Below, piece by piece: positions 1 through 10,876 of a stretch of 64,000 nucleotides of DNA (position 1 is its first letter; every line of letters starts with the position of its first letter). Below the pieces are notes generated by a model. It saw only the letters and a program-made list of their open reading frames with translations, was not told the origin of the DNA and searched no databases. The translations under genes and the position numbers were made by a program. The DNA is from Mesocentrotus franciscanus (Eukaryota > Echinodermata > Echinoidea > Camarodonta > Strongylocentrotidae). The stretch covers positions 24,389,973 through 24,453,972 of the forward strand of contig CP137682.1 of the NCBI GenBank assembly GCA_037976565.1, given 5' to 3'.

Positions 1-68
1 GGTTAACAACGCACAATCGAACAAGAGCTGCGAATTTTGCAACTTTTCACTTTTGACCTTACCCTATT

Positions 69-210
69 ATACTATAAGTTTTCCCGGCCAATTTCGTCAA
101 AGCAGCGATCAATTACACTAACGTGCATTCATGTTCGAGCGAATTTTCTCTACTCGTTGCCCCCCTGTTTCATTTTTAAACTTTTTGCATTCAATTTCGT
201 TTCGAGTCAC
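69..210. repeat. left arm of a diverged inverted repeat flanking the gypsy array
   Basis: The stretch reading CTATAAGTTTTCCCGGCCAA near 72 matches, in reverse complement, CTATAGGTTTTCCCGCCCAA at about 28423-28442 on the far side of the array. Similarity continues, more weakly, over roughly 80 bases. Both flanks are rich in CATTC (left) or GAATG (right) words, as expected of inverted copies. I infer a diverged terminal-inverted-repeat or foldback element into which the retrotransposon inserted. No protein is encoded. The rest of 211-832 is AT-rich and shows no gene. Confidence 0.45.
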
Positions 211-1210
211 CGAATTTTCTAAACATGCACATTCAAATTGAAGCTTGGTTCAGTCAATTTGGAAATGCGTAAGCGTCATTCAATTTCGCCAATGTTGAGT
301 GGGAGGAGAATTCTTTGGCGAATTGCGGTTTCATTTTCGTCTATGGGCATTGTCTTTCGCAATCGGGTCATTCAAATTAAAACTAGACCTCATAATCATT
401 GTATGAGGCTCGATGTTTATTTGGATATTCACTTTTCATGTTCATTTATTTATTCTTTTCTCTATGAACTTTTCTGACATGATTTCACATTATACAATCT
501 TCTTATTTGTCTGATACATTTATATTGCATTTAATGTTTTCTCTTTTTCGATCTTTATTTTTGTTGAAACATTTCTTTATACATGTCTTCATATTTTTCA
601 TTATAAATGAGTTTTTTTTAAATGGTTTGTTTTGATCAATCTTGATTGAGTAGGTCATCTTTCTTTCTTTTAATTTTACATCTTTTTCTTTATTCATCAT
701 TGTATTTTGTTTCCATCGTGTCCATGTCTATTAAAGCTCAACTCTACCGCTGTCCAGGATCTGTGTATATATAGCTTATGCTTAGAGGAGAAGTCACAAA
801 TTGTGCACCTTCTCTGGGGACAGTTACCTGTGTGTAAGGGGTTAGGAAATTACCCTGTGACCTGTAGAGGGCGGAGTGCTGAGACAAGCCGGCACTCTTT
901 GCTTGGCCCTCTCACAGGTGAGTTGACCAAACTTGAACCACTGTTATGTTTAGTAAATATTAATGTTGTTATGCTAAATATGTGTAATGTACATATGTGT
1001 ATTGTGTTAGAACGATTTGAGTGATTATTTTGATGTATCATATGGGTTGATATGATTATATAGAAAGCGAGGATTTAATGTTAAGATGTGTGATGCTTAG
1101 CGTTATGATTTGTTATATGCATTTACATTGTAGTACATGGTGATGTACATTAATAAGTTGAACGCGCGGTACCAAAATTGGGTGTATAGTGCGTGCGCGC
1201 TAATGTTGTG

Positions 1211-1240
1211 CCTGGTCCCAGGGACAGGACCAGGACCAGG
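1211..1240. repeat. GC-rich hairpin in the LTR
   Basis: CCTGGTCC (1211-1218) pairs with GGACCAGG (1227-1234) across an 8-nt loop, and a second GGACCAGG follows at 1233-1240. It is conserved in all four LTRs. It is the only strongly GC-rich palindrome in an otherwise AT-rich LTR, so a regulatory or structural role is possible but unproven. Confidence 0.5.
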
Positions 1241-2227
1241 GCTACGCTCTTATTGTGATGAGTAGAGGTCTTGGTTTAGGAATGAGGTCAGTGAGAACGG
1301 TAGGGAGCATAGAAAAGAAGTGCTTATAATAGAAGTTGAATGTTTAAAAGTATTGCATGTTGTTTGTATTTTGGTTTGCTAAGGGGATATTAATTATGGC
1401 ACTTCAAACGGTGATGATCGAACTTTGTCTGACTATGTAGCCATTCGAGGGTTTTTAGCGCCCTCTATCATTGTAAACCTTATTTCTCATTTTGCAGATT
1501 AAAAGAATATTGTTACATGTTAAATTGAGATGGAATAATAGTAAGAGCAATGTTTAGGGTTAGACCAGGAGATTGTTGGAGTTTGTTTGGAAGTAAGAAA
1601 AGTATGGAAGATAAATATTTGAATTGGATTGGTTGATGAAAGTTGTATTTGATGCAGATCGATATAAGGAGATTTATAGTTTCCAGGATTTATCAATGTT
1701 TCAAGTCTTGGGATATTCTGATATTTAAAAGCAGAGATATTTTGTCTTTGTTCCATTATTATGATATTGTTAGTTTCATTATTCATTCTATAATATGTGC
1801 TTACTGTGAAAAGGGGAACCAGGATAGCCCTATTTAAGTTTATGTTAATAGGATGTTTGCATTGTCTTGATATTACAATGCACAAGTTAAGGTATCATTT
1901 ATTGAACAAGAATTACGTAGTGATATTGAGGTCACATGATAAGGTTATTAAACCTAGCTTGGTGTGTTAGTGTATCCAAATATGTGAATGTGTTGCTTTA
2001 TATGAGTTTTATATTGACTGTTACTTATTTGTTTAAGTATTTGGGTCAGGTATTTACCTTTGTTAATGTTGAGAGTTTCAGCTACATTGTACTGTGGCAA
2101 TTGGTTTTTAAAGGGCAAATTTACTCGTTTTATATTTGATAACATGACATGTTTTGGGGAATGCATGATCTCCATGATTATCGGCATTATTATGTGATAT
2201 GTAATGTGTCAGTTACTGGTTACTACT

Positions 2228-2233
2228 AATAAA
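2228..2233 (+). terminator. polyadenylation signal AATAAA of the LTR
   Basis: AATAAA lies about 70 bases before the LTR end, the usual place for the R/U5 poly(A) signal. Equivalent sites are 10800-10805, 19398-19403 and 27997-28002. It sits just upstream of the acceptor-like CTCTCACAG, so polyadenylation and splicing signals overlap here. Confidence 0.6.
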
Positions 2234-2306
2234 GACTCTTTGCTTGGCCCTCTCACAGAATCTGTCGTGTCATTGATTTCGAGTTCTCGATCGACCACCT
2301 CACAAC

Positions 2307-2333
2307 TGACGACGAGGATGGGATTCGAACCCA
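2307..2333 (+). promoter_or_regulatory. primer binding site for tRNA-Ser(GCU), extended
   Basis: The 24 bases 2310-2333 (CGACGAGGATGGGATTCG and the next six bases) are the exact complement of the 3' acceptor and T-arm of eukaryotic tRNA-Ser(GCU), which begins GACGAGG. The site opens with TGA where pairing with the CCA tail predicts TGG. It follows the LTR by 2 bases, as in other LTR elements, and recurs at 10879-10905 and 19477-19503. tRNA-Ser priming is known for some gypsy lineages (for example 17.6/297 and mag). Confidence 0.85.
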
Positions 2334-3045
2334 AGTGGACGGCGGCGTGTGCAACAGCAACATCATCGACGAGGGTGACAAGACCATGTCCGGAAGACCT
2401 CGCAAAGAGTCAACTAGATATGTACGTCGATCAAGAACTCGTATAGTTTTAGAAGGTGTGCTGTTCATTGAGTAATAGTCGTGGAACGATAATAGTTATG
2501 CCTGGACACATTGAACATAATTTAGCAATGAGTGATAGAGCGACGACGATGTGCATGACAAGGTGATGACAGAACGTTGCTTCAAGAACTCGCTTCAAGA
2601 ACTCTTTTCAGGAACTCGCTTTAAGAACTTGCTTTAAGAATGTATTTTAAGTTTTAAGATACCGGTAGTTGTTTTGTTGAAGATTGATATTGCTGCATGT
2701 AGGTATTAGGAGAAATGTTTTTTAACTGGAGAGTAGAGTATTACTTTATGGAAATCAAGGTCATTAATTATTCTTGATATTGATGTTATTTGAAATTTGA
2801 GAGTCGGTCAAGTTTTGAGAATGTTTAGATTCAATAGATCTATTTTTGAAGTGGGTTTGGAACATGTAATAGTAACTTGGGTTATTGATATTTAAATCCT
2901 TCGGAAGGTGTTTTAGTTTAAAGGATTAATTTCTAAGTGAATATATCTTATTGAAATCGAAATCTTTGAGATTAAGATAGACATAGGCAAGTTTTTGTAC
3001 GCAAGTGGCACATAGTTTTGTCAATTTTTGTTGATACTTGCAGAT
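2334..3045 (+). other. 5' leader of retrotransposon unit 1
   Basis: This non-coding leader separates the primer site and gag. It holds a short run of near-repeats of 'CTT(C/T)AAGAACTCG' at about 2578-2640. Just before gag lies a pyrimidine-rich stretch and ACTTGCAG (ending 3043), a good 3' splice site three bases before the gag ATG. Equivalent leaders are 10906-11618 and 19504-20216. Confidence 0.6.
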
Positions 3046-4093
3046 ATGGCTTTGTACGTTAAGGTTGAAGAGGGGAAGGAAATTAAAGTTTCCTTTGATG
3101 GAAACAGATGGCCCCTCAGCTTAGAAGCATTACAAGCCAATTTCCCCATGGCCAAGGGGCTGGTGTATTTAGACACAGACAGAGAGGAGGTAGTTGTACC
3201 TGCTATCGGGGGGAAGATCCATCCAATAGGGGAGTGGAGTGATGCTTTATACCGGCCACTTCTGCAACCTAAAGAGGAAGACGGGGATAGTGTCCAAGGA
3301 CAGTTGGGAAAGTTGCTATCCCGCCCCCCACCCCAGATTATTATGGCACCGGAAAGCTGCCCACATTTGGAGGCCGGCCAGGAGAGGTTGCAGATTTTGT
3401 CAACTCCATGAGGAGTGCTTTTGCCAAGTACGCCATACCTGACCAACAACAAGGGGCATTCATCCTAGATTACCTCAAAGACGGACCAAAGATGGAGGTG
3501 AAGTCGCTAATTAGAGAAGGGAAATGCATCGCAGATATCCTCTCGTACATCCAGGACTCGATGCGGACCATGTCCCGGTGGGGAGCTCCAACGACTATTC
3601 CTGGAGAGGAAGCAGCGAAAAGGAGAAAGCATTAGAGATTTCGTTGGACCTCGAAAACCGTTTTCTCCGCCTTACGAGCTGGAGTGACCGATTATATTCG
3701 GAACCAGAAGCCACCCTAGCTGAGCAGTTTATCGAGGGAATCAGCGACCGACACCTAAGGAACACCCTCCAAGATAGGTATGAAGGGGGAACCTCGGTTC
3801 AATTCCGGGAACTCAGGGAGGTGGCCATCAGGAGGGAACAGCGGGAGGAGGCCCGCTTCAAGAGTTCCACAGGAACAGTGCACCAGACGGCCCTCCAGTC
3901 ACAGCTACATACACCGACGAACCGGCCAGATGTAGAAGAGGTGATGCAGGCAGTAAAGGAGTTGGCCAATCGAGTCGTCGGAGCGGTCAGCGACCTAGCA
4001 ATATCGCTGAAACCACCCTTGCCTCGAATGCAGAGAATGTACAATGCTTCAATTGTAGCGGTTGGGGACATTATGCTCGGAATGTCCACATAA
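3046..4093 (+). pseudogene. gag: gag of unit 1, frame broken
   Basis: Gag polyprotein of a Ty3/gypsy element, which forms the virus-like particle. The start is ATG 3046 (MALYVKVEEGKEIKV). Relative to unit 3 it has a 4-base loss near 3353, single-base losses near 3559 and 3580, and a 2-base loss near 3643, so it reads as at least three fragments (to 3411, 3408-3635 and 3524-4093). Recognisable capsid-like sequence includes LENRFLRLTSWSDRLYSEP and EQFIEGISDRHLRNTL. Most losses fall in base runs or short repeats, which suggests sequencing error at least as much as decay. Confidence 0.85.
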
Positions 4094-7000
4094 GAGACAA
4101 GGACTTCAAGATACCAGGACTCGTCAAGACAGGGACAGGGCCCCAGTATACAGAGCAATATAGACGTGGTAGAAGGGAGAGACGGGCCGAGAGGAGGACC
4201 ATCTGCACCGTCACCTTTCCCAACCCGATGGGTGGGCGTCTCTTCCTGGGCAATCTTATTCTCGGCAGCCACCTGGGAGGGCTGGATACAGCAAACCGGA
4301 CCCTTACCAGTACCTTTGCCCAACCCGGGAGTATGGATGCCGCCACGCACAGAACCACCAATTGTCCCATCAGCTTCGATTCCTTCGGAATGGATGCCAC
4401 AAAATGGAGTACCACCGCCTACATTACGACCGCAACAGCAAGAACAGGCTCCAGTGGTAGGACAGTCGTCGGAGGTGAGGGCTGCAACTGGTGACAAGGT
4501 GGCCGACAATTTCCTCTCCAGGGCTGTCGGGGAGTGCTACTCCGCAAAAGTAAAGTTTGGAGGAATAACGGTTCCCTGCCTGTTGGATCCGGGATCCCAG
4601 GTAACAACAGTAGGGGAGACATTCTTTAACGAGAAGCTAAGGCCGGCGGGCTTTCGGATGGAGGAGATTCCTACCTCATTCACGGTCGTGTCAGCGTGCA
4701 AGGATACATTACCACATATGGGATATTTTGAAACCAACGTGGAAGCGCTTGGCCACCTGATTCCTGGGAGAGTTGTTCTTGTGATCAGAGACAATACAGC
4801 CACCGAACATAGCCAAACCGCATCAGGGATTTTAGGCATGAACATACTGCAGGAATGCTGGGAGCATCTGTTCAAGCGGAAGGACAAGACTACTTGACAA
4901 AATTGCAGTGGCCAGATACTAATACAGCCTGGCAGAAGGCTTTCAAGGCGGTCAACAACCGTATCCAGTTGAGCCAAGCAAGGGATGCCATTGGGACAGC
5001 CCGTCTCAGACAGGAGGGAAGTGTTGTGATATCCGCTCATCAGGCAGTGGTGCTTGAGGCGCAAAGTACGAGTGCAACGAGTGAGGGACCATTTGAAGTG
5101 CTTCTAGAGCCCGAAAATGTAGCGCCTTACCGGTAGGAATAGATATCCAGCCATGTGTTGTTCGGATAGAGGAAGGGCGATTCCCATCGTGCTCTGCAAT
5201 AAGAAAGATGAGGAGATCGTGATCCCAAAGGCTGTCCAACTGGTTGTCCTTTACAATGCATCAGTCGTGCGAGAGGTAGAGCAAGATGAACTGTCAGTCG
5301 AGAACCATGAGAATCCAGTGGATGTGGACTGGATGAGTTTGTCTCCTGGAGAACGCACTGACCTAGAGTGTCTTCTGGAGAAACATCGTGAAGTGTTTTC
5401 AGCTCATGACCAGGATTTTGGCTTCACAGACAAGGTCTCCCATCGCATTGATACAGGTGGTGCTCAGCCATTCAAAGAGCGACACAGACCATTACCCCCT
5501 ACACAGTATCAGGCTGTACGCGACCATATTCAAGATTTAGTCCGGAGAGGAGTTGTTCGAGAAAGCCAGAGCCCTTGGGCATCACCGGTTGTTGTAGTAA
5601 GGAAGAAGGACTCAAGCATTAAACTTTGCGTGGATTATCGGCACTTGAACTGTCTTACAAGACGTGATTCGTTCCCACTCCCTAGAATAGAGGAGTCGCT
5701 GCAGGCACTCGGAGGTGCAAGATACTTTACTGTACTGGATTTGACAAGTGGGTACTATCAGGTGGCCATGCACCCTGAAGACATTGAGAAAACAGCCTTC
5801 ACCGTACCGTTTGGCCTCTTCGAGTACACACGACTCCATTTTGGCCTCAGCAACGCCCCAGCAACGTTTCAGAGACTGATGCAGAGATGCTTCGGGGACT
5901 TGTGTTACTCTAGTGTGCTGATTTATCTAGATGACATAATTGTGTTCTCACATGACTTTGCCTCCCACTTGCTGAAGCTGGATCTGGTGTTCTCCAGGTT
6001 GAAAGAGTATGGATTGAAATTGAAACCCTCAAAATGTCATATCCTTCAACAAGAGGTTCAATATTTGGGGCACCAGGTTTCTGCGGCCGGTGTTTCCGTA
6101 GACCCGAGAAGGTATCCACAGTCCAGGGATGGAAGGAGCCAAGCACTGTCAAGGAAGTCCGAGCTTTCCTGGGTTTCACTGGCTTCTTCAGGAGGTTTGT
6201 TCAAGGCTATGCCTCCATTGCAGCACCCTTATTTTGTCTCCTTAAAACAGGCCCGGGAGTGAAGAAGGGCAAGAGGGGATCTGTCCTGGGATCACAAAAG
6301 GTGACACTGGATGAAGATGCGAGGGCTGCCTTCAGGAAGTTGATAGAGTGTCTGATAAACACACCCGTTCTAGCCTACGCAGACTTCCAAAAGTCATTCC
6401 GTGTAGAGACTGATGCTAGTGGATCCGGCTTAGGGGCCATCCTCATGCAGGAAGATGCTACCGGGAATAACCATGTCATCGCTTATGCGTCAAGGACACT
6501 TAGACCCGCAGAGCGTAGTGGACGTTATAGTGCATTCAAACTCGAGCTGCTAGCGGTGAAGTGGGCTATGACAGAAGCTTTCAGGGACTATCTCTTAGGC
6601 CAGAAGTGTACCATTGTTACGGACCACCATCCACTGTTGTTCCTTGACAAGGCCAACCTCGGTTGCACAGAGTTGAGATGGGTACAGCGCATGAGCTCCT
6701 TTGACTACGAGATAAAGTACAGGCCCGGAAAGGAGAATCAAGGACCAGATGTTCTGTCACGGTTGGATCCACCCGATGGCATGGATACTGGAGGCCCCAG
6801 CACAGTGACAAGCACCACGATTCAGGCCACATTTGGGCTGCACTTACCAGCGATTGAAGTTCCTCACTCCCTTAGCAGCCAGATCAGAGTTTGTCGCGAG
6901 GGAGGAACTAGCTCGCTGCCAGGGTATACGTCAGAGGCGTTGAAAGAGCATCAGGAAGGCGATGAAATAGTGAGGACGGTGAGAGGGTTTGTTGGAAGGG

Positions 7001-8596
7001 GATCCCGACCGAACAGGGAGGAGAGAGGTCTCTGCCCTGCGGCATCCTTGCGTCTCCTTCGGGACTGGAAGAGACTTAGTCTGCAGGATGGGGTCTTGGT
7101 CCGTAAAGTACAATCCCCAAGGATGCAACTGATCATTTCCAGATTGTTCTCCCCCAGGATCTACAGGAAGAAGTTCTTACCAGATTCCATGATGAAGCGG
7201 GCCATTTTGGAGCTAGACGCGTGTACCGTTTGCTGGCCGACAGGTTTTTCTGGGGTGGAATGAAAAATGATGTAAAGCTGTGGTGCACGAAGTGTCAAGG
7301 TTGTGCCGTTAGCAAGCCCCCTGTCCACCAGACTCGACCACCGCTTTCGACGATGACTGCAACTGCACCGATGGAACTGATTGCCATGGACTTCACCGTG
7401 TTAGAACCATCAAGTGACGGATGTGAGAACTTGCTCGTTGTGACTGATATCTTCACAAAGTATGCCTGGGCCATACCTACCCGTGACCAGCGTGCCATTA
7501 CAGTTGCGAAGGCCTTAGTGAAGCATGTGATTACCCCATACGGATGTCCCCTAAGGATCCATTCCGATCAAGGGCGCAATTTCGAATCAACCATCATAGC
7601 GGAACTTTGCGAGATGTATGGCATCCAGAAGAGTCACACTACGCCTTACCACCCGGCTGGCAATGGCCAGTGTGAGCGCCTGAACCGCACTCTGCACAAC
7701 ATGCTAGGATCTCTGCCTGAGAGCAAGAAGCGACGCTGGAATCATTACCTGCCCTCTTTGGTATATGCCTACAACAACACTGTCCACGCAAGTACTGGTG
7801 TCGAACCCTTCTACTTGATGTTCGGGAGAAATGGAAGGTTTCCCCATGGTCTGGTCTTAAGTGGGGAAGGACAACCAAGGCGCCAAGGAAACGTCAAGTC
7901 TTATGTCCAGCAACATCAGTCAGAACTACGAACTGCTAGGGCGATAGCAAGGAAGAATGCAGAAGCAGCAGCTGTTGCAAGACGTGCCCTCCATGCTCGG
8001 AAGATATTTGAAAAGCCACTCGAAGTAGGTCATTATGTCCTTGTCAGACGTCATGGAAACCGAGGCCGTGCAAAGTTAGCTGACTTTTGGGAGTCCGAAC
8101 CATGCATGCATGGTTATCAAGCGCCCTTATGCTAACCAGCCAGTTTACGTTGTGAGAAATCACCTTGGTAAAGAGAGTGTTGCACCGCTCCCAACTCAAG
8201 CACTGCCCCTGGTTGCCAGAGGGGGAGAACGACGACCCAGTTGACACAATGTCCGACAGTGGAACGTCATCTGATTCTTCCGGACCAAGGCGTTTTATTT
8301 TGCAGCCAGGACGGATGGAACAATCTGGCCATTCATCCTCTGAATCAGGTGCGGAAGAAATATCTTCACCGCCACCACTTCAAGAACTTTCAGCAGGGTC
8401 TCAGGAGGTGGAGGGCGGTTTTGATGAAGAACCTGTGCTAGGGAGGCAAGGCAGCCTTTCAGATATCGACTCGACCCATTTGAGCGAAGCTGACTCGGTA
8501 TGCTCTGGAAATGCTGGGGAGGGGATTAGGGTTAACCCCATGAGAAGTACCCGTAATGTCCCCCCAAGGAGGTATTCTGACTCCTACATGTACTAG
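4045..8596 (+). pseudogene. pol: pol of unit 1, multiply frameshifted
   Basis: Polyprotein with, in order, a CCHC nucleocapsid knuckle (CFNCSGWGHYA from 4045), protease (LLDPGSQVTT near 4580), reverse transcriptase (YLDD near 5928), RNase H (TDASGSGLGAI near 6411), HHCC and DDE integrase (7200-7700) and a Ser/Asp-rich tail ending SDSYMY at 8596. Against unit 3 it has about ten extra length changes, nearly all losses of one base in runs of G, C or A, for example near 4077, 4271, 4875, 5115, 5178, 6103 and 7119. Readable pieces are 4166-4897, 4855-5136, 5153-6262, 6034-7263, 7221-8135 and 8165-8596. It is the most damaged of the three copies. Confidence 0.9.
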
Positions 8597-9398
8597 TATT
8601 GTTCGGATATTGGTTACTGGTCAAATTGTCATTGATTGGTAGAGATTAGATTGTCCAGGGGCTCCTTATTGAATTTTACTCATTTTGTTTGTTTTTTGGT
8701 TCTATAGTTTTGATTGATAACATATAAAGGATTATGTATTTTGTTTAGAGACAGGATATGACTTTTAGCAACAAAATTTATTTTTGGTTTTTGATATTTG
8801 CATAGAAGAAAATATGCGATAGGAAATTGCATACGATTTTTGTATATCATGTACACATGCCTTTTTATGTACATTGTACTTGTTAAGCTTGTTTTGGGTC
8901 TGGTATGAATCCGTCCAGCATTGGGTCGCCCCATTCATTTTTATTGAGGTTAAATTATACTTACCGCTTGTGATACGTGGTTGACATTTGGACATGTCAA
9001 TTTATAGACATGTACGAATTTAATGGCGATAGATAATATGATTAGTGCATGCCTATTTGAGTTGTAGGTTGGGAGATAACTTTTGGTGAGACGGCTTATG
9101 CTGGGTTTGAAGTCTCGACGCTAGTAGCAGTCAGTTAATTAGCCATGCTGGGATATGTTTTTATATTTGTATATATGTATTTATAGTGTATACTGTGTTT
9201 TACGAGCTTGCAAAATGACACTTAAAGGGGTTGCTGTGTAGTGGAAAGATACAGGTAGTGGTGCCGTTTGATATAGGTGTTATGTCGCCACGTGCTATAT
9301 TAGTGGCAAGTTTATTTATGTGTTATACGTTTGTTGGTATAGTTGATGGCTTGAATATAATTGTTCCTTCGGTCATCGAGGGCGATGACGTTTTAAGT
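8597..9398 (+). other. 3' untranslated internal region of unit 1
   Basis: About 800 bases between the pol stop and the polypurine tract. It is AT-rich, with no env-like gene. The only open frame worth noting starts at ATG 9282 and is listed separately. The same region recurs at 17189-17991 and 25787-26591. Confidence 0.6.
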
Positions 9399-9599
9399 GG
9401 GGAAGGATGTAAGGGGTTAGGAAATTACCCTGTGACCTGTAGAGGGCGGAGTGCTGGGACAAGCCGGCACTCTTTGCTTGGCCCTCTCACAGGTGAGTTG
9501 ACCAAACTTGAACCACTGTTATGTTTAGTAAATATTAATGTTGTTATGCTAAATATGTGTAATGTACATATGTGTATTGTGTTAGAACGATTTGAGTGA
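9282..9599 (+). CDS. short ORF with signal-peptide-like N-terminus spanning the internal/LTR junction
   Basis: ATG 9282 opens a 105-codon frame whose N-terminus (MSPRAILVASLFMCYTFVG) has a basic start, a hydrophobic core and small residues after it, as in a signal peptide or single membrane anchor. The frame crosses the polypurine tract and enters LTR 2. Near-identical copies start at about 17875 and 26475; in the third, a one-base loss in LTR 4 changes the C-terminus. It contains the LTR donor CAG|GTGAGT, and reading across the putative LTR intron keeps a frame open. It could be a remnant env start or chance; nothing similar is recognised. Confidence 0.25.
   Translation: MSPRAILVASLFMCYTFVGIVDGLNIIVPSVIEGDDVLSGEGCKGLGNYPVTCRGRSAGTSRHSLLGPLTGELTKLEPLLCLVNINVVMLNMCNVHMCIVLERFE
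9399..9407 (+). promoter_or_regulatory. polypurine tract (plus-strand primer)
   Basis: GGGGAAGGA lies immediately before the TGTAAGG start of LTR 2, where gypsy elements prime plus-strand synthesis. It is repeated before LTR 3 (17992-18000) and LTR 4 (26592-26600) and absent before LTR 1. Confidence 0.85.
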
Positions 9600-10876
9600 T
9601 TATTTTGATGTATCATATGGGTTGATATGATAATATAGAAAGCGAGGATTTAATGTTAAGATGTGTGATGCTTAGCGTTATGATTTGTTATATGCATTTA
9701 TACATTGTAGTACATGGTGATGTACATTAATAAGTTGAACGCGCGGTACCAAAATTGGGTGTATAGTGCGTGCGCGCTAATGTTGTGCCTGGTCCCAGGG
9801 ACAGGACCAGGACCAGGGCTACGCTCTTATTGTGATGAGTAGAGGTCTTGGTTTAGGAATGAGGTCAGTGAGAACGGTAGGGAGCATAGAAAAGTGCTTA
9901 TAATAGAAGTTGAATGTTTAAAAGTATTGCATGTTGTTTGTATTTTGGTTTGCTAAGGGATATTAATTATGGCACTTCAAACGGTGATGATCGAACTTTG
10001 TCTGACTATGTAGCCATTCGAGGGTTTTTAGCGCCCTCTATCATTGTAAACCTTATTTCTCATTTTGCAGATTAAAAGAATATTGTTACATGTTAAATTG
10101 AGATGGAATAATAGTAAGAGCAATGTTTAGGGTTAGACCAGGAGATTGTTGGAGTTTGTTTGGAAGTAAGAAAAGTATGGAAGATAAATATTTGAATTGG
10201 ATTGGTTGATGAAAGTTGTATTTGATGCAGATCGATATAAGGAGATTTATAGTTTCCAGGATTTATCAATGTTTCAAGTCTTGGGATATTCTGATATTTA
10301 AAAGCAGAGATATTTTGTCTTTGTTCCATTATTATGATATTGTTAGTTTCATTATTCATTCTATAATATGTGCTTACTGTGAAAAGGGAACCAGGATAGC
10401 CCTATTTAAGTTTATGTTAATAGGATGTTTGCATTGTCTTGATATTACAATGCACAAGTTAAGGTATCATTTATTGAACAAGAATTACGTAGTGATATTG
10501 AGGTCACATGATAAGGTTATTAAACCTAGCTTGGTGTGTTAGTGTATCCAAATATGTGAATGTGTTGCTTTATATGAGTTTTATATTGACTGTTACTTAT
10601 TTGTTTAAGTATTTGGGTCAGGTATTTACCTTTGTTAATGTTGAGAGTTTCAGCTACATTGTACTGTGGCAATTGGTTTTTAAAGGGCAAATTTACTCGT
10701 TTTATATTTGATAACATGACATGTTTTGGGGAATGCATGATCTCCATGATTATCGGCATTATTATGTGATATGTAATGTGTCAGTTACTGGTTACTACTA
10801 ATAAAGACTCTTTGCTTGGCCCTCTCACAGAATCTGTCGTGTCATTGATTTCGAGTTCTCGATCGACCACCTCACA
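9408..10876 (+). repeat. LTR 2 (shared by units 1 and 2)
   Basis: About 1469 bp, TGTAAGG...CCTCACA. It serves as both the 3' LTR of unit 1 and the 5' LTR of unit 2. It is nearly identical to LTRs 3 and 4. Small length differences include GAAAAGTG where LTRs 1, 3 and 4 read GAAAAGAAGTG, and AAGGGATA against AAGGGGATA. Confidence 0.93.

Larger units (their letters stand above)
918..2258 (+). other. intron-like segment inside the LTR, bounded by a 24-nt direct repeat
   Basis: The segment begins with a consensus donor (CAG|GTGAGT at 917/918) and ends with TACTAAT as a branch-point-like word (about 2224), a pyrimidine-rich tract and CTCTCACAG at 2258. The 24 bases ending at the donor (894-917) recur exactly as the 24 bases ending at the acceptor (2235-2258), so splicing would leave one copy. 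The same structure is present at 9493-10830, 18086-19428 and 26685-28027 (LTR 4 lacks one G in the first repeat). This is a sequence-based inference; no transcript evidence is available. Confidence 0.55.
833..2304 (+). repeat. LTR 1 (5' end of array)
   Basis: It starts TGTAAGG and ends CCTCACA, imperfect 7-bp inverted termini of the TG...CA type. The end is placed 2 bases before the primer binding site. At about 1472 bp it is long for a gypsy LTR. It contains a hairpin (1211-1234), an intron-like segment (918-2258) and a polyadenylation signal (2228). It differs from the other LTRs by a few substitutions (for example GCTGAGAC against GCTGGGAC near 870) and small indels. Confidence 0.92.

Noticed and set aside
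2307..2340. Apparent tRNA-Ser gene on the minus strand
   Set aside because: Only the acceptor/T-arm part is present, with no D-arm or anticodon arm. Its position 2 bases after the LTR shows it is a primer binding site.
2204..2446. 80-codon ORF spanning the LTR end and leader in all units
   Set aside because: It overlaps the tRNA-complementary primer site and resembles no known protein; its conservation only reflects recent copying.
8597..9407. env gene of the gypsy element
   Set aside because: No transmembrane glycoprotein-sized frame exists between pol and the polypurine tract; only a 105-codon ORF is present, reported with low confidence.
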